A stretch of DNA of 64,000 nucleotides from Bryopsis sp. KO-2023 (Eukaryota > Chlorophyta > Ulvophyceae > Bryopsidales > Bryopsidaceae). Positions 34,301-46,300 of the stretch are shown piece by piece (position 1 is the first letter of the stretch; each line of letters opens with the position of its first letter). Location of the stretch: assembly GCA_030272585.1 (NCBI GenBank), contig BSYQ01000004.1:3100001-3164000 (forward strand). The letters are read 5' to 3'. The notes under the pieces were generated by a model that worked only from the letters and a program-made list of their open reading frames with translations, did not search any database and had not been told where the DNA came from. The position numbers were made by a program, and so were the translations under genes.

Positions 34301-34422
34301 GTCAAGATGCCGCCATGGAAGCTGCCAAGCAGCTGGAGACCGTCCAGAGACAAATCGATGGAAAAGATATCAAAAAAGTGATTTTTGTTCCGGGGAAAAT
34401 TCTCAACATTATCGCAAAGTGA
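28303..34422 (+). CDS. Organelle-targeted (bacterial-type) leucyl-tRNA synthetase
   Basis: Charges tRNA-Leu, probably in plastid and/or mitochondrion. Fourteen exons: 28303-28718, 28911-29055, 29251-29375, 29564-29649, 30025-30218, 30501-30759, 31041-31241, 31399-31610, 31895-32227, 32387-32538, 32858-33056, 33337-33468, 33625-33855 and 34228-34422, giving 959 residues. The first ~100 residues ([20 protein letters not shown] onward) are Ser/Arg-rich with few acids, as in a transit peptide. The bacterial-type core has [22 protein letters not shown] (HIGH motif as HVGH), editing-domain motifs [13 protein letters not shown] and [28 protein letters not shown], and [11 protein letters not shown] (KMSKS). 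It ends with the small C-terminal domain. The ATG at 28231 is an alternative in-frame start; 28303 fits a transit peptide better. No other Met precedes the catalytic core. Confidence 0.95.
33471..33570. repeat. 50-bp tandem duplication in a LeuRS intron
   Basis: Copies 33471-33520 and 33521-33570 share ATGTGATCA then GGGGGCTGCAATTCTT and TCTACGGGTT, with about half a dozen mismatches. The duplication begins three bases into the intron, next to the donor at 33469. Confidence 0.9.
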
Positions 34423-36231
34423 AGTCGATGAATTGCTGCTTTTTTTTAGAAAGGGGGGGAGGGGGGGGAAGGAGCCTCTCCCTATTTTCCTCCAGTTCCC
34501 AGCATTGGATTGGTTTTAGTCAGTCTCTTTCTTAGGAATCGTGCTCCTTGCTTTTTTTGTCCTTTGGAAAGAATTGGGATGAAGAATTGGTTCGGTACTG
34601 GAAGTATTGGATTTTGGAGGTCCAGTGTTTTCTTGAATTTTTTTGGCTTTGGGGATTTATTTTGGATTGTTTACGGACAGATGGCCTGTCATTTCAGAAA
34701 CCCTTTGTGCGGCGATATTTGTTTCGTTGTGTTTTTCCGTGCAACTGTGAGGGATGATCAAGTTTGGAAGCAGCTAAAAACCATCCAAATGCAAATCGAT
34801 GAAATTGCCAACTGTTTTTCTGACTGTTGAGCACTGTTGAGTTTCTTCCTTCTTTTTGAAGGATATTTCTTTTCAATCCATGGAATCCCTCAGTTTATTC
34901 AAATTCTTTTCTCTCAGAAAGATCCAACATTTGTAAGGCATTGTCACCTAATCACCATCACTTACTGCATTGAGTGGATCGACTTGTATGCAATCGGACA
35001 ATCACATGAAGAAGGAATCCCAGAATCTGTGCACTCTTTCAAAAAGAACGAATACCAAATTCACATCCTACCCAAAACACTGGAATTCGCACAGACAATC
35101 ATCACATTCATTCATTATATATATATATGTATATTTGTGAACAATCCAGGTGGGAATGTAACTTGAAGGGATAGAGTCTTGGGTTTGAAAGAAGAGACGT
35201 GGCCTGCTGAATGTTTGTTGAAGCTAACATTGGTCAACTGAATGTTGAAACATGCTGCAGGAGAGGTTGGTTTGTTTTGTTGGAAGCTGGTTGAGATGCA
35301 TACGCTCTCTGGTGGGGAAAAAATCTCAATTCATTCCTACTCACCCATCCTTGCCCAACCCTTGCAAACAAGAGTTCTGCGAGATGCTGCGAACTCAGTG
35401 CTTCCCAACGTTTTTTGTTCACAGCATAATACATATACATATAATACATATACATGCAACCCCCCCCCCCCGGGGTCATAATCAGGACAAAATTGCTCTT
35501 GTTTGGCCAGGCCTCGCCTGCTTGTGTTTTTTTTGCGTCTCATCCAATCATTCCACAATCATTGTTTAAAACTGAATCCATTCCATTTCCCATAACCCCC
35601 CCCCCAAAGAAAACCCAGAAAACTGACTGGTTTTTAGTTTCCTTCTTTGGGTAGCCACATCTTTTTCTTTTCCCCCTGTCGTGCAAATAAAAAAACCAAA
35701 AAAAGCAAAACAATCTTGCACCGACCACACACACACACAACATTATGCCAACAAGATCGGGATTTCACTACCACCGAATGATTTTCGAGACATCACTCCA
35801 CCAAAAAAAAGTAATCGGCGATTTTTTTTCTTCCAAGTCTATAAATAACGGCCCTTCATATGTCCCACCCTAAACCAATCAAATATAGATCTACAAATGT
35901 AAAATCCCCCCTGACCAAAAACATCAATCAACCTGACATAACCCAAACACATTCCTCATTAAAGAAGCACACAAAGAAACCATCGACCACACAAAACTGA
36001 AAGCCCGCCCATCCGATGTGTCCCTGATTAAAGTCTCCCCCACGAATAACCCTTGCATCATATGAAAATACAATTTAAACTCCTGTTCCCCCCTCCAAAC
36101 CCCACATATCCCCGACCAATATTTTTCCTTCCAAATATGAAACCGAATGATCACCACCTCGACTTATCGGAAAAACGGCTGGAAGGAAACGATGGGATCA
36201 GCCATTTCCGGCCAAAAAGGCGGCTACGAGC
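34423..36231. other. Convergent spacer between LeuRS (+) and SnRK2 (-)
   Basis: Both flanking genes end here, so it should contain two 3' UTRs. A segment near 34770-34804 resembles part of the LeuRS last exon (around 34328-34365) in DNA and in the reading frame KQLKTIQMQID versus [11 protein letters not shown]. No intact gene is seen. A C12-G4 run lies at about 35461-35476. Confidence 0.55.
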
Positions 36232-39200
36232 TCAGCCAACGAAATCCCCATCGTCAGCATTCATGGCATCATCCAGATATTCGTCCAGATCATCCATGAA
36301 ACCTTTGGGAGCCATGGGGAGGCGTCTGGCCTCTTGGACGATGGCCTCGATTTCTTCCAGCGTCTTAAGCAAAACGAGGATCAAAATTAGTTGGTTTTTT
36401 CTTCAGGACACGACGGATTTTTACTCCCCCCCCCAAAAAATCTAACATGGAGGAAATCGGAACAGCAAACATCAAAATCATTCACCACAAAAAGATCCGA
36501 TAACTTTATTTCTTTCCCCTATGTATGTAGTACATCTCCTTTTTCCCACTTTTCAGCTTTTCCTTGAACTAGTCATCATTCCCCCCCCCTGAAATTCACT
36601 CACCTGCAATCCATCATGAGGAATGACGAGATTGTTGTTCATTTCTTTCACCCCGGGGGGCAGATTCTTCATGTACCAGGGATGAGATTGAATGCCCCCA
36701 ATGGAAATTCGCTTGTGGGGCTCCCGGACGAGGATTTTCGAGAGCAAATCCTGACAGTCGTCCGATAAATGCACGTGGGGTGGGAAGGCCACGTCCACGC
36801 GCAATATTCTTTGAATCATTTTTTGCAGTTTCTGATTGTCGTGCTTGTCTTCCGGTCGCTCGAAAGGGTAGGCACCCACCAGCATCACGAACAGCATCAC
36901 TCCACATGACCAGATGTCGGCAATCTGCAGAAAAAAAAACAGTTCTTCAAATACATATATATATAAAGATAAAGAGGATACATCTATATATATAGATACA
37001 CACACACATATATATAGATGTATCTTCTTTATCTTTTTATGTATCTTTGTTTTAAAAAGAAAATATATTGACCTCAGTTGAGCAAGTTTGCCTGGTGCAA
37101 TTTAAGCATTCGTTAATTTTTTCCTTCGATAAAACATACATATTGCTATATTTCTCTCTCTTTTTTGGGGAGGAGGGGGGGTGGGGAAGGATGGGGGGAG
37201 GAAAAGAATGACACATAAAAGAGGGATGCCACCGGGAAAATGGTTTTCGATCTGTAAACCCCCCCAATTTGATCAACACCAAACAAAAAAGGGGAGGGGG
37301 GGGATGGGGCCAAGTAACAATTCCTTTTAAACCCATCCGATGACTTCCACAATAGAGAGACGCCTGAAATTGGAAATTGAAATTCTGTTTTTTTTTACCT
37401 TTCCATCATACTTCTTCCCCGTGGTGGTGAGAATCACTTCAGGGGCCAGATAAGCAGGGGTACCCACTCGGGATCCAGGGGCTGACTGGAATTTCTCATT
37501 CTGAAAATCAACAAGGCGAAAAAAAAAGCGACAGGGAAAATTAATCACCACCCCTTCAACCCACGTGGGGACTATTTTTCTCGATCGAACGCTTCGCTTT
37601 CAAACACACCTGGCATATCGTAGAGAGTCCGTCGCTCTGGAGTCGTTTTTTCGTCGCTTTTTCGTCATTTTTACGTCGCTTTTTCGTCATTTTTACGTCG
37701 TTTTTACGTTCGATTTTTTGACCCCCTTCCCTCTGTCAGTCCGTGGTCAGTAGGAATTTTCATTTCGATATCCTAGGTTCGTCTAAAGGTTTTGGAGGAT
37801 TGGGGTTTTCCAAATATTTTTTCTTGTTTTTTTTTCAGAACGAAAATATAAACAGCCCCACCTTGGCATCATACACATCTTCTTCAATGATCTCTGGGGC
37901 TATGTAAGATGGAGTGCCGACCTTGGATTTTGCTATCGACTGCCAGGTGTCACTCTGCACAAGGGCTTTCGATGTCGGCCTCGACAATTCTAATTAAACA
38001 AATAACTGGGGAAAAAAAGGATGAAAAAAAAAAAAATCTCTGTACAATGCTTCCGAATCTCCCCCGCCCCCGAAACTAGAACATATAATTCCACCCTTCG
38101 TTCATTTTTGCCTTGAACAAAAGAAAAAGGAACTCGGTGCTGAGAATAAGAGATCTTCGCGCAATTGAAAAAAATGGTGCTGTCGAGGTGATAGCCCCAT
38201 TGACTAAGCATTGAATTTGCAAGCTAAATATATCTGCCAGTATGGACTTAGCGTCAAATCACCGGCAGAGAAGGGGAATTCAAAGATTTGTCATGTATTG
38301 GTGCATACATTAGGAGTTCGAGGGGCTTTGCTACTGATATCGCTACGTAGCATCGTTTTTAAAACGACATACATTTCTATACACGCGTGTGTTTCGGAAA
38401 AGAAATTCCTGGGTCAAATGTCTAAGCAGTCTATCATTCTTCAACAAACGAGGTGCAGAAAAAAAAAATTAAAAAGTCAAAAATCCTGCTGGAAGAGTGC
38501 TGAAAATGTCTGATCATTTGCAAACATTTTTCACCAATCGACGCCGCCACTTTGCTGCTTTTTTTTTGTAATTGTCATCCTAATTTTCAAACACTGAGGT
38601 TTTTTCTCCAGCGAGCAATTGTCTCGGTAACTTGGGCTGTGAACCCCTCCGTGCATTACCTTTGAATACCCGAAATCGCAAATTTTCAGCAGTGGCCTCA
38701 AACTACCATCCAAAAGGGTGTTCTCCAATTTGATGTCTCTATTCGCCACACCCTGAGCAACAAAAATGATCATCATCTTTCAATTGCTTGTACATCTTTC
38801 TGTAAGCCTCATGAATGTATGTCCCATTTATCTAGTTTTTTTTATCTTCTTTTAATCATTTGAAGTGTTAAAAGGGCTCACAAGATGCTTTCTTGCATTT
38901 CCCTGTTAAAGCTTTTTTTCTGCCAATCAATTTCATCCCAGACCCTTCATATTTGAATTTTTGAACAAGAAAAATTCACAAAGTATGCTAACTCCTGGAG
39001 CCAAAACTTAGTTTCGTATTTCTTCTCTCCTTAGAATTCCATTACAAGCTTTTTTTTTTGGTGTTTTTTTTTGGGTGCATATCCTCACCATTCTGTGGCA
39101 ATAATCGATGGACACGATCAACTGTTGAAAGAACCACCGGGCTTCGTCTTCTTTGAGGCCGTTTTTCCTCACCACGTATTCAAACATATCGCCCCCGGGA

Positions 39201-40168
39201 GCATATTCCATCACGATACAGAGATATTTGGGGGTGAGAAAAACCTGGAAAACAAAATGCCACGACTTCTCGTTCCAAGACTGTTCGACTCATCCTTGAA
39301 TATCGACACAACATTTCTCTTTCGAAAGATTTGCCACGCCATTATGTTTTCCACGGGGCTTTTTTTCCCCTCCTCCTTACATTGATTTGTTTTCGTACAG
39401 TTTGAAAAGAGTTTGTGCTTTCACCTGATCGAAAAATCAGCCAAAACTTGCACCAAGATTTTTTTTGGGGGGAGTGTTGCAATGGGAAGACGGCACACTC
39501 ACCTCCTTGAACTGAATGATGTGTGGATGAAGCAACATCCTATGATTCAAGATTTCGGCCTCCACATACTTCGTCACCTGCCCTCCCATCAACAAAAAAA
39601 AAACGCACACACACCCGCACACATTCAAATCCCAAACCTATCGGCCCACACTACCCAAAACCTTCATACAGTTTTCAGGATGTCGATGATTTCAATAAAC
39701 CTGTTGCTGGGTCTGCTATACTTGATGGGTGGCAGAGGATTCTTTGACCAAAAGAAAGCAAACAGCTCCCCCCCCCCCCCCCCCCCCCCCCCAACCAACC
39801 TTGTCCCCTCTCTCCATGAATTTCACAGCAACTTGCTGTGGAGGGTTCGACTTCTTGTCCCAGGCCAGTTGCACGAACCCGAAGGTCCCTTGATTCAGGT
39901 CGCGAATCTATAGCGAAAATCCAATCCAAGGTGTTTGTGCTCCTTCACCCAATCATCAATACAACGTTTCCCGCAGGGGTTATTCCGGTCTAGACGCTTT
40001 TTGTCGATTTCAAACAGAAATCAGCGTGAAGAGCGTTGACTTTCCGAGCAGGAAGGCAGTTCTGGTGAAATCGCTGATACTGGAAGGCGAGGATCATCGT
40101 ACCTTCTGGTAGCGGGGGTGACCATCGAGCGTGTTGAGGTCGTGTTGGTCCCAGCGACCCGCCTGCAT
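36232..40168 (-). CDS. SnRK2-type Ser/Thr protein kinase with two alternative activation-loop exons
   Basis: Stress/ABA-type SNF1-related kinase of subfamily 2, acting in cytosol and nucleus. Constant exons: 40103-40168, 39800-39907, 39503-39577, 39089-39244, 38660-38752, 36604-36924 and 36232-36363. Two further exons, 37862-37954 and 37399-37500, each encode one full activation segment. All are phase 0. One loop exon gives 347 or 350 residues, normal for SnRK2; both give 381. Landmarks are P-loop [15 protein letters not shown], lysine in [11 protein letters not shown], hinge [15 protein letters not shown], catalytic [20 protein letters not shown], then [22 protein letters not shown] and HPWYMKNLP. 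The last exon carries the SnRK2 box ([16 protein letters not shown]) and an acidic tail ([18 protein letters not shown]) like the plant regulatory domain. The catalytic-loop His of HRD is Asn. Confidence 0.95.
37399..37500 (-). other. SnRK2 alternative activation-loop exon A (102 nt)
   Basis: Encodes 34 residues starting [21 protein letters not shown] and ending in TGKKYDGK, flanked by TTTTCAG and GTAAAA. It joins DFGYSK to IADIWSCG exactly as in plant SnRK2s, apart from a three-residue insertion before YDGK. The Ser before R-VGTPA aligns with the activating phosphoserine of plant SnRK2 (Ser175 of SnRK2.6). Confidence 0.9.
37862..37954 (-). other. SnRK2 alternative activation-loop exon B (93 nt)
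   Basis: Encodes 31 residues starting [20 protein letters not shown] and ending in DVYDAK, flanked by TTGTGCAG and GTGGGG. Its length equals the plant SnRK2 segment. It lies 361 nt upstream (in the transcript) of exon A and is also phase 0 at both ends, so either exon, or both, can be spliced in without shifting frame. Confidence 0.9.
39768..39792. repeat. 25-nt poly-C tract (G25 in the SnRK2 transcript)
   Basis: A run of 25 C's on the plus strand lies within the first SnRK2 intron-side bases after the exon 39800-39907. In the pre-mRNA the intron starts GTTGGTT and then continues as G25. The run is long enough to form a quadruplex next to the 5' splice site. Confidence 0.95.
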
Positions 40169-41744
40169 CTTTCCTGTTCCTTTTTTTTGTGATTTCTTGC
40201 GCGTTTTCTCGTTTCCGTTGGGTGTTCCAGCTCCACTGTTCAATTCCGGTTCGAGCAGTTGGGCCCCCTTCCGTTCACCGGGCCGCAGGAGTGTGTGTCC
40301 TTTTACAAAGAACGCTCGCCAGCGCTCGCAACGAAGAGGCAAAATCGACGACCCCCCACGACGACTAAAGAGAGAGTAACAGCGGAAGAGAGGATCCCCA
40401 CCGATCAAGAGCTGTCGTTCGTTTTTTGGGGTTGTTTTCCTTTCTTTTTTCCGCGGTGCCAGATATCTTTTGAAAGGATGCTGAAAGGAAGCACGCGAAC
40501 GAATCAAGGGCTGGGAAAAGGTACGGAACCCTCCGGGAAAGTGTGAGGATGTGTGACGATTTTTTCAGCAGCAAATTTGTTGGATTGGCGAAACGGCAAC
40601 GCAGCAAAAGAGGGTGCCGAACACACACACAGAAACGAAAAATGAAAAAAAAGGATCAATCAAGCCAAGTTTGAACATTTGATAAAAAATAAATAAATGA
40701 AATATATGCATATATATATATATATATTAATATATATATATGATATATCAATGTATGATTGATTTCAGAGGGGGAGGCGGTTTCGCACAAAATCTCCAAA
40801 CCTCAGTGCCCTTCTCGGGAATTCCAAAAAAACACACGCACACTGAAAACAACAGACATTCCAACACCTGTGCAAGAGAAGCATATCAAACAGAATGAAT
40901 GAAGGAAATTACATCGATCTTTATAACCAATCAATCCTTACACCCTCTGGGGAGGTTCGTTTTTTTTTTTCAATGAAAGGGAGCTATAATATCAGTGATT
41001 TATTCATAATCATCAACAAACCACCGGTTCTTTTAACCCCAACGGAACTGCTCCAATACTCTTCCAAAAAAAATCAAAAGAATAAATAAATGCATCGTTT
41101 TTTTGTTTTTTCTTGTTTTTTTTTCCCCCTATGCACATATCTTCGACCATTTTATCCTTTTTTTCTCGCTTACCTCCCAGACATCAATCTCGATGAAAAC
41201 TCGCCCAGATTTTTCGCTTTATGCTTTTTTTTTCTCTTTTTCTTTCTTTTTCTTTTCTTGCACGATAATTTTCTCGTGACAACTGCCCCCACAATACAGT
41301 TCGTGCCGAATCCATGAAGCTGTATATGAGGGCGATAAAAGTACATGTAACGGAAAGGTTCAAGTTCTAGATCACAATACCCAATCTTGATCCCCCCGAA
41401 CTGATTCTTTGATCAAATGGATGAGATTCCCATACGCCGACTTCAAAATTCCCGGTTTGCAGAAAAGTACAATGCAGCTTATGTACTTTGGTCCAGGGTC
41501 GATGCTAATCAACCCACCTTCATCTTAAACATGTCGCCAGTTTTTTTTTTTCTTCTTTTTTTCTTTTTGTCTTTATACTTAATCACAAATATAACCCTCT
41601 CATTTTTAACCCTCCTTTTTTTTTTTACCTCTCAAATCTTAGGTTTAGTTTTAGTCTAGGTTTAGTTTTTTTGCTTTTCTTATAATTCGTGGATTGCTCC
41701 TTGTATCACCAACAAGAAATCCCTGCAAGAAATTGAAACACATG
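40169..41744. other. Spacer between SnRK2 start and CAP gene end
   Basis: Contains the SnRK2 upstream region, including a long AT-rich stretch with TATATA runs around 40700-40750, and the CAP 3' flank with T-rich runs. No gene is recognised. Confidence 0.6.
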
Positions 41745-43341
41745 TCAGCCTTCCATCTGGTTAAGCCGACCGGTGCGTAATTCTGCCCTAGTTTGCATTT
41801 GCATCCTGGAGCAGTTTGGATCCCCTGGAGCACAAGAATTGAACTGTTCTCGAAATGACGGCCTCTGGTTGCGTGGCTGATCTCCTTGCTGAGAATCGCC
41901 AGAGAAACCTTGGTTCAATTCATCCACCTGTAATGCAGCAGCATACCCATCCATACAAAGAATGAAAAAACGACACATTAATACATGTGTTTTGAATTTT
42001 TTTGGAATGGAATGCATGGAGGATGGAGCATCAAAATCTCATCTAGAAATGGTGTGTGTTGTGTTGTGGGGGGTGGGGGGCAGGGAGTCACCCCAAAGCA
42101 AAACTATTGCAAACAGTACAAAAAAAATTGAGTACTGATGCAAGAAAAACAAGCCTTGACCGGGTATTTCAATCGGACAGTTCCCTACTTCAGTACCTGA
42201 GCAAGGTGATTATTGTTGGGTTCTTGAAGCCCATTTTGGCTTTCAGTGACCCATTGGTTGTTCTGGTCATTAGACTGATCACGATACATCCCCGCATCAT
42301 GGGTGGAAAACATCTGCAGGTGGTTATCCATATAGGGCTCAAAATACGGCTCTGGGCTGGGCTGATGATAAGCACCACATTCACAGACATCATCCGCCGC
42401 ACACCCAAAGTTCTGCGTGTAGTAGTGCGACCCTTGCTGAGACCAGGAGCACCCGATGCCGAGCAGGTTGTAATTGCAGTTCATCACGTTTTTTCTGTGG
42501 GTGGGTGAACACATCCAGGCCATGACGACCTCTTTGGCAGACTCGTATCCGACTGCTACGTTCTCTCCGATTTTTCCCCAGTCGAATCCTGCACGATCCA
42601 CTCTGATGCCGAGCGATGATCCATCCGATCCTGAGTGAGACATCTGGTCCAACCTCGCTTGATCATCGGAGTGCAGCTGGGCCACTTGCGTCAGGGTGCC
42701 GTGCACTTTCAAGGGAGGATAGTTTTTGCCCACGACCTCATGCTGCAGAAGAATCATCAGCATCATCACCCCAGTGTCAGTCAGAGAGAGAGCTGCACTG
42801 CTGACTGTTCAAAAAGGTGGAGAAGAGCCTTACCCTCCAAGAGTCATAATGGCATGGATAATCTCCTGCATATTTGTCCGGGTTTTGTCGAACTGAATTT
42901 GTGCACTCCAGTACCTACATCCACAGATTTGGTTGCGTTGTGAAGGAGAGGAGCACTAGCATTGGAAAGAGCAGATTATTTTAGTCACGCTGCCACTCCA
43001 AAAACCAGAAAAGCATAGCACACCGATTGCTGCATTGATTGACTTGCACCCCTTGTCAGAATTCAACACTGATGGCCTCCCACCGCATTCACGCTGTCGT
43101 CCGACTCCGAGCAGCCCCCCTGCGATTGGAGTTTTCTCCTTGCGTTCGATTGTGTCGGGTGGTGTTGGTTCAGCTGGGATGCCCCGTTATTGCGTGTGAT
43201 AAAAATTCCAACTCCTATTGCCTTCAGGTGCTCGCTCGAATCACCTTCACTGGCTAGACTTCTCCCGTGACACTGCACCGAGAAGGAAAGGGCTGTCAGA
43301 GCCCACGTCACGAGAAGTGCAGATTGGAGCTGCGCCACCAT
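41745..43341 (-). CDS. Secreted CAP-superfamily (SCP/PR-1-like) protein
   Basis: Extracellular CAP-fold protein of unknown activity. Four exons (43084-43341, 42834-42914, 42197-42742, 41745-41927) give 355 residues with consistent phases. The ATG at 43341 starts a clear signal peptide (MVAQLQSALLVTWALTALSF). A Ser/Gly-rich stretch of about 60 residues follows, then the CAP domain from ECTNSVRQNPDKYAGDYPC. Conserved CAP elements are VAQLHSDDQARLDQMSHSG, the GENVAVGY motif, WMCSPTHRKNVMNCNYNLLG and YYTQNFGC. The DGSSLGIRVDRAGFDW spacing is like algal and bacterial CAP proteins rather than land-plant PR-1. After the domain comes a polar, Asn/Gln-rich tail of about 110 residues with one Cys pair (CAPGDPNC). 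Confidence 0.93.
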
Positions 43342-46300
43342 TCTCCTCCCTTCAAGCGGTCGAAACGAACTCAGCAGGGGTTGGGCGAGAACATCGTTTT
43401 GAGTCGTCAAAATTGTATCCAATAAGCGAATAGTAAAGCATATCGATATATTTCGCGCCACCAGGCAATAAAAAAGAAGCTAGCTTGTCAGAGCCCGGGA
43501 GGAAGGTGCGTTTTTTGAGCGTTTCACAAGACGCCAACCACAAAGCGCTGAGCGCGCGACCAGCATTAAGCAGGCAGCACGCGCATTTGTGCACAGGAAC
43601 GTTGTTGTGAAACTACGACTGCAGCAGCGTTTGAACTTTCACCCCTCGCCAGAACTCGAACAGCCGAGTGGAATGAGGAACCGTGCATTTTTAAACGCTC
43701 AAGCGCAAGCAAACAAATGACCTGCAGAACAATTCATACCTCCAGGCACCGCAGCCGAACAGCAAAACCAGGTGCGTCGAGGTTCCGCTAGCCGAAGGAA
43801 GATGTTTCCTTCTCTGCTTCTTTTCACCCAACGCCCCCTGGCTTCGATCGCCTGGGTGGAATGGTAGGGACAACGCAAGCCGGTTTGGGGAGTTCACCGA
43901 AATCCATCGACGTCCTGTTCTTCATTTTCTGTCCAGCTTGCAGAACTGAGTCATCCTCAGTTGGTGGTGTACCTCACGTGACGAACCACAAACAGGGTGA
44001 GATTTTTGGAGGGAAGCAGTGCAATTGGTATTTTTGGACTTCTGGATTTGATTGCATGTTCTCAAAAGAGGAGGCTGGTGGGTGGGTGGGGACCGTTCCA
44101 AGAAAGAAAAAAAAAGGCTGAAAGGGAAAAAAAGGCTGAAAAATAAAATAGAATAAAATCACACGAAAGGCTGCGAGGATCAGCCACCAAGTTGACACTA
44201 TCTCAGGTGTACAAGGTCGTCCATGTGTGTGTGCAACTTTTTGTGTGGCCCAAATGCTGGAATGATTTTACATGTGAAATTCAGCTACCCGAATGCGAAC
44301 TGGGTGCGTGGGGTGCAACTGCTACCGAAACTTGGCGACCTCCAATCATCACACATGGATCAATTATTCATGGTCGTTTGAGCTGGTAAATCGACCAAAT
44401 TTATGTCAATGCACTGAAAAGGTCACAGCCATCTCATGACTCTTTTTTCACTCTCTTGAAAAGCTGTCCATGGGGTATTCCAAAGTTGAGAAAATATGGA
44501 AAAGGAGAATCTTTCTTTTGCAAAATATTTGTGGGTTTGTGTTTTTTGCATGGGAAGCATTTGGTGGGCAAATTTGCCTAATGTAAATTAAACATGCATC
44601 AATTCATTCATTCATGGTGGGTGATGGCCTCGTTTTGCTTTTTGTAATCATTATTATTAATCCTGTTTCTCTCTCTCATCCTGGGTTGCTTTGTTTTCCA
44701 ATCAAAAAAAAAAAAATGGTACACAGGATCCACACAAAGCACAAAGCTCTCAAAAGCTAATGTTAAAATTCTGAACATAAAAAAGTTCCATCCACAAGCA
44801 CGTTGTGCACCATTCCCCCTCTTTTTATACACACAATCGTGTGAAGAATTTTTTTTTTTTGAATTTTTTTGAATTTTTTTCTTTTAAAATCCCATTTTCT
44901 TCCTCTCCTCATCGAAATCAAAGAGGGCAATGCTTCTTCGCAAGTTCTTTTTTTTTTTCTCTTTTTCTGAAGGAGCCCTGCCTACTGTTGATAATTGTCA
45001 GCCCATCAAAAAGAGAATAACTTCGTTGAAAACCACCAGATCCAACCACAGCTAAACTACAGTGTTATATATAGAGACCAAAAAAAAAAAAAAAAAACAC
45101 AAAAAAAAAATCGCATTGAAGACCCCATACACCACGGAAGAGGTCAAATTGTTTTTTAATCTTCACTCTCAGGAAACCCATCCTAATCCATTCTTTTTCT
45201 TTTCTTTTTTTTTTTTTTGGTAAACCCCCTTTCTGTCTAATTTCATCCCTTCTTGCTCCCATTCCCAAATGTTGGCAAATGTGGACTTCGATCATCTTTC
45301 TTTCTCTAAACACCTACTCACAATGAAAACCTCGCACTTCTAATCATCCACCTTGACCTATCGTTTTCACTCTTTGTTTTCTTTTTTCTTTAATACTTCT
45401 CATTGAAGTACCACAAGTAATCATTCCCCCACAAAACCCCAGAAGAAAAAGAAAAAGAAAAAGAAAAAGAAAAGCAAATATCAAGTTCAGTACGGTCGAT
45501 TATTACATACCCAAACCCCCTCTTCCACCCGAGTCCCCACTCTGTCCACACCATCTGGATCTATTTTTTTTTTCTGTTTTCAAAGTGAGGGATGAAAAGA
45601 AATATGCAAATCAAAATGGAAAAGGAAAATTAACCAAAGATTTAACCAGAATGAAACCCAGAGAATCAAAATTCCGTTTGGGGGCCCTGAAATCAACTCT
45701 CCTTTGTTCTCGCCTCGAGGAAAAAAAAAGGATCCTCAGGATCCTTCCATCTTTCTCAGGACATTATAGTATGTTAATTCTTCACTTTGTTCCTCGTTCA
45801 GTTTCTTTTCCTTTCTTTCGTCCCCCATCTTTTTCTTTTCTTTTCTTCTCTTTTCTTTTTAAACAAGCTCTGCTACAGGACACCAGAAAAATCAAAAAAC
45901 ACTTGGGGGCATCAAAAAAAAAAAAAAAGGTCAAAACCTCCCTTCATTTTTCAGAACACACCAAACATTGTTCACCACAGGAAGGGGCACAAAAAAGGGG
46001 AGGGGGGGTGGAGGTGAAAAAAAAAAAAAAAAGATTCTATCCACAGTAGAATCATCCATTCTCCTGCCCTTGATAATCCATCAAACACAATCTGAATATG
46101 CTGGATCTCCTCCGCCTCCATCAAAATGCAAGTACGGTACAAACACATGGCTACAGAAAGTAAGGGTTTTGTGCAAAATTATTTGGCCTCCTTTTCTTTT
46201 TTTTCCTTCCAAAACCCCCACCCCCTTTCCTCTCCCTCCCCATCTTTTGTTTTTTTCTATATCTTTCAAGGAAATTTTATCCTTATCCATCTAGACGTCC

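Noticed and set aside
45585-46294. Open frames of 108-154 codons in the A-rich desert
   Set aside because: Composition is Lys/Phe/Ser low-complexity following the A and T runs. No domain and no exon chain.
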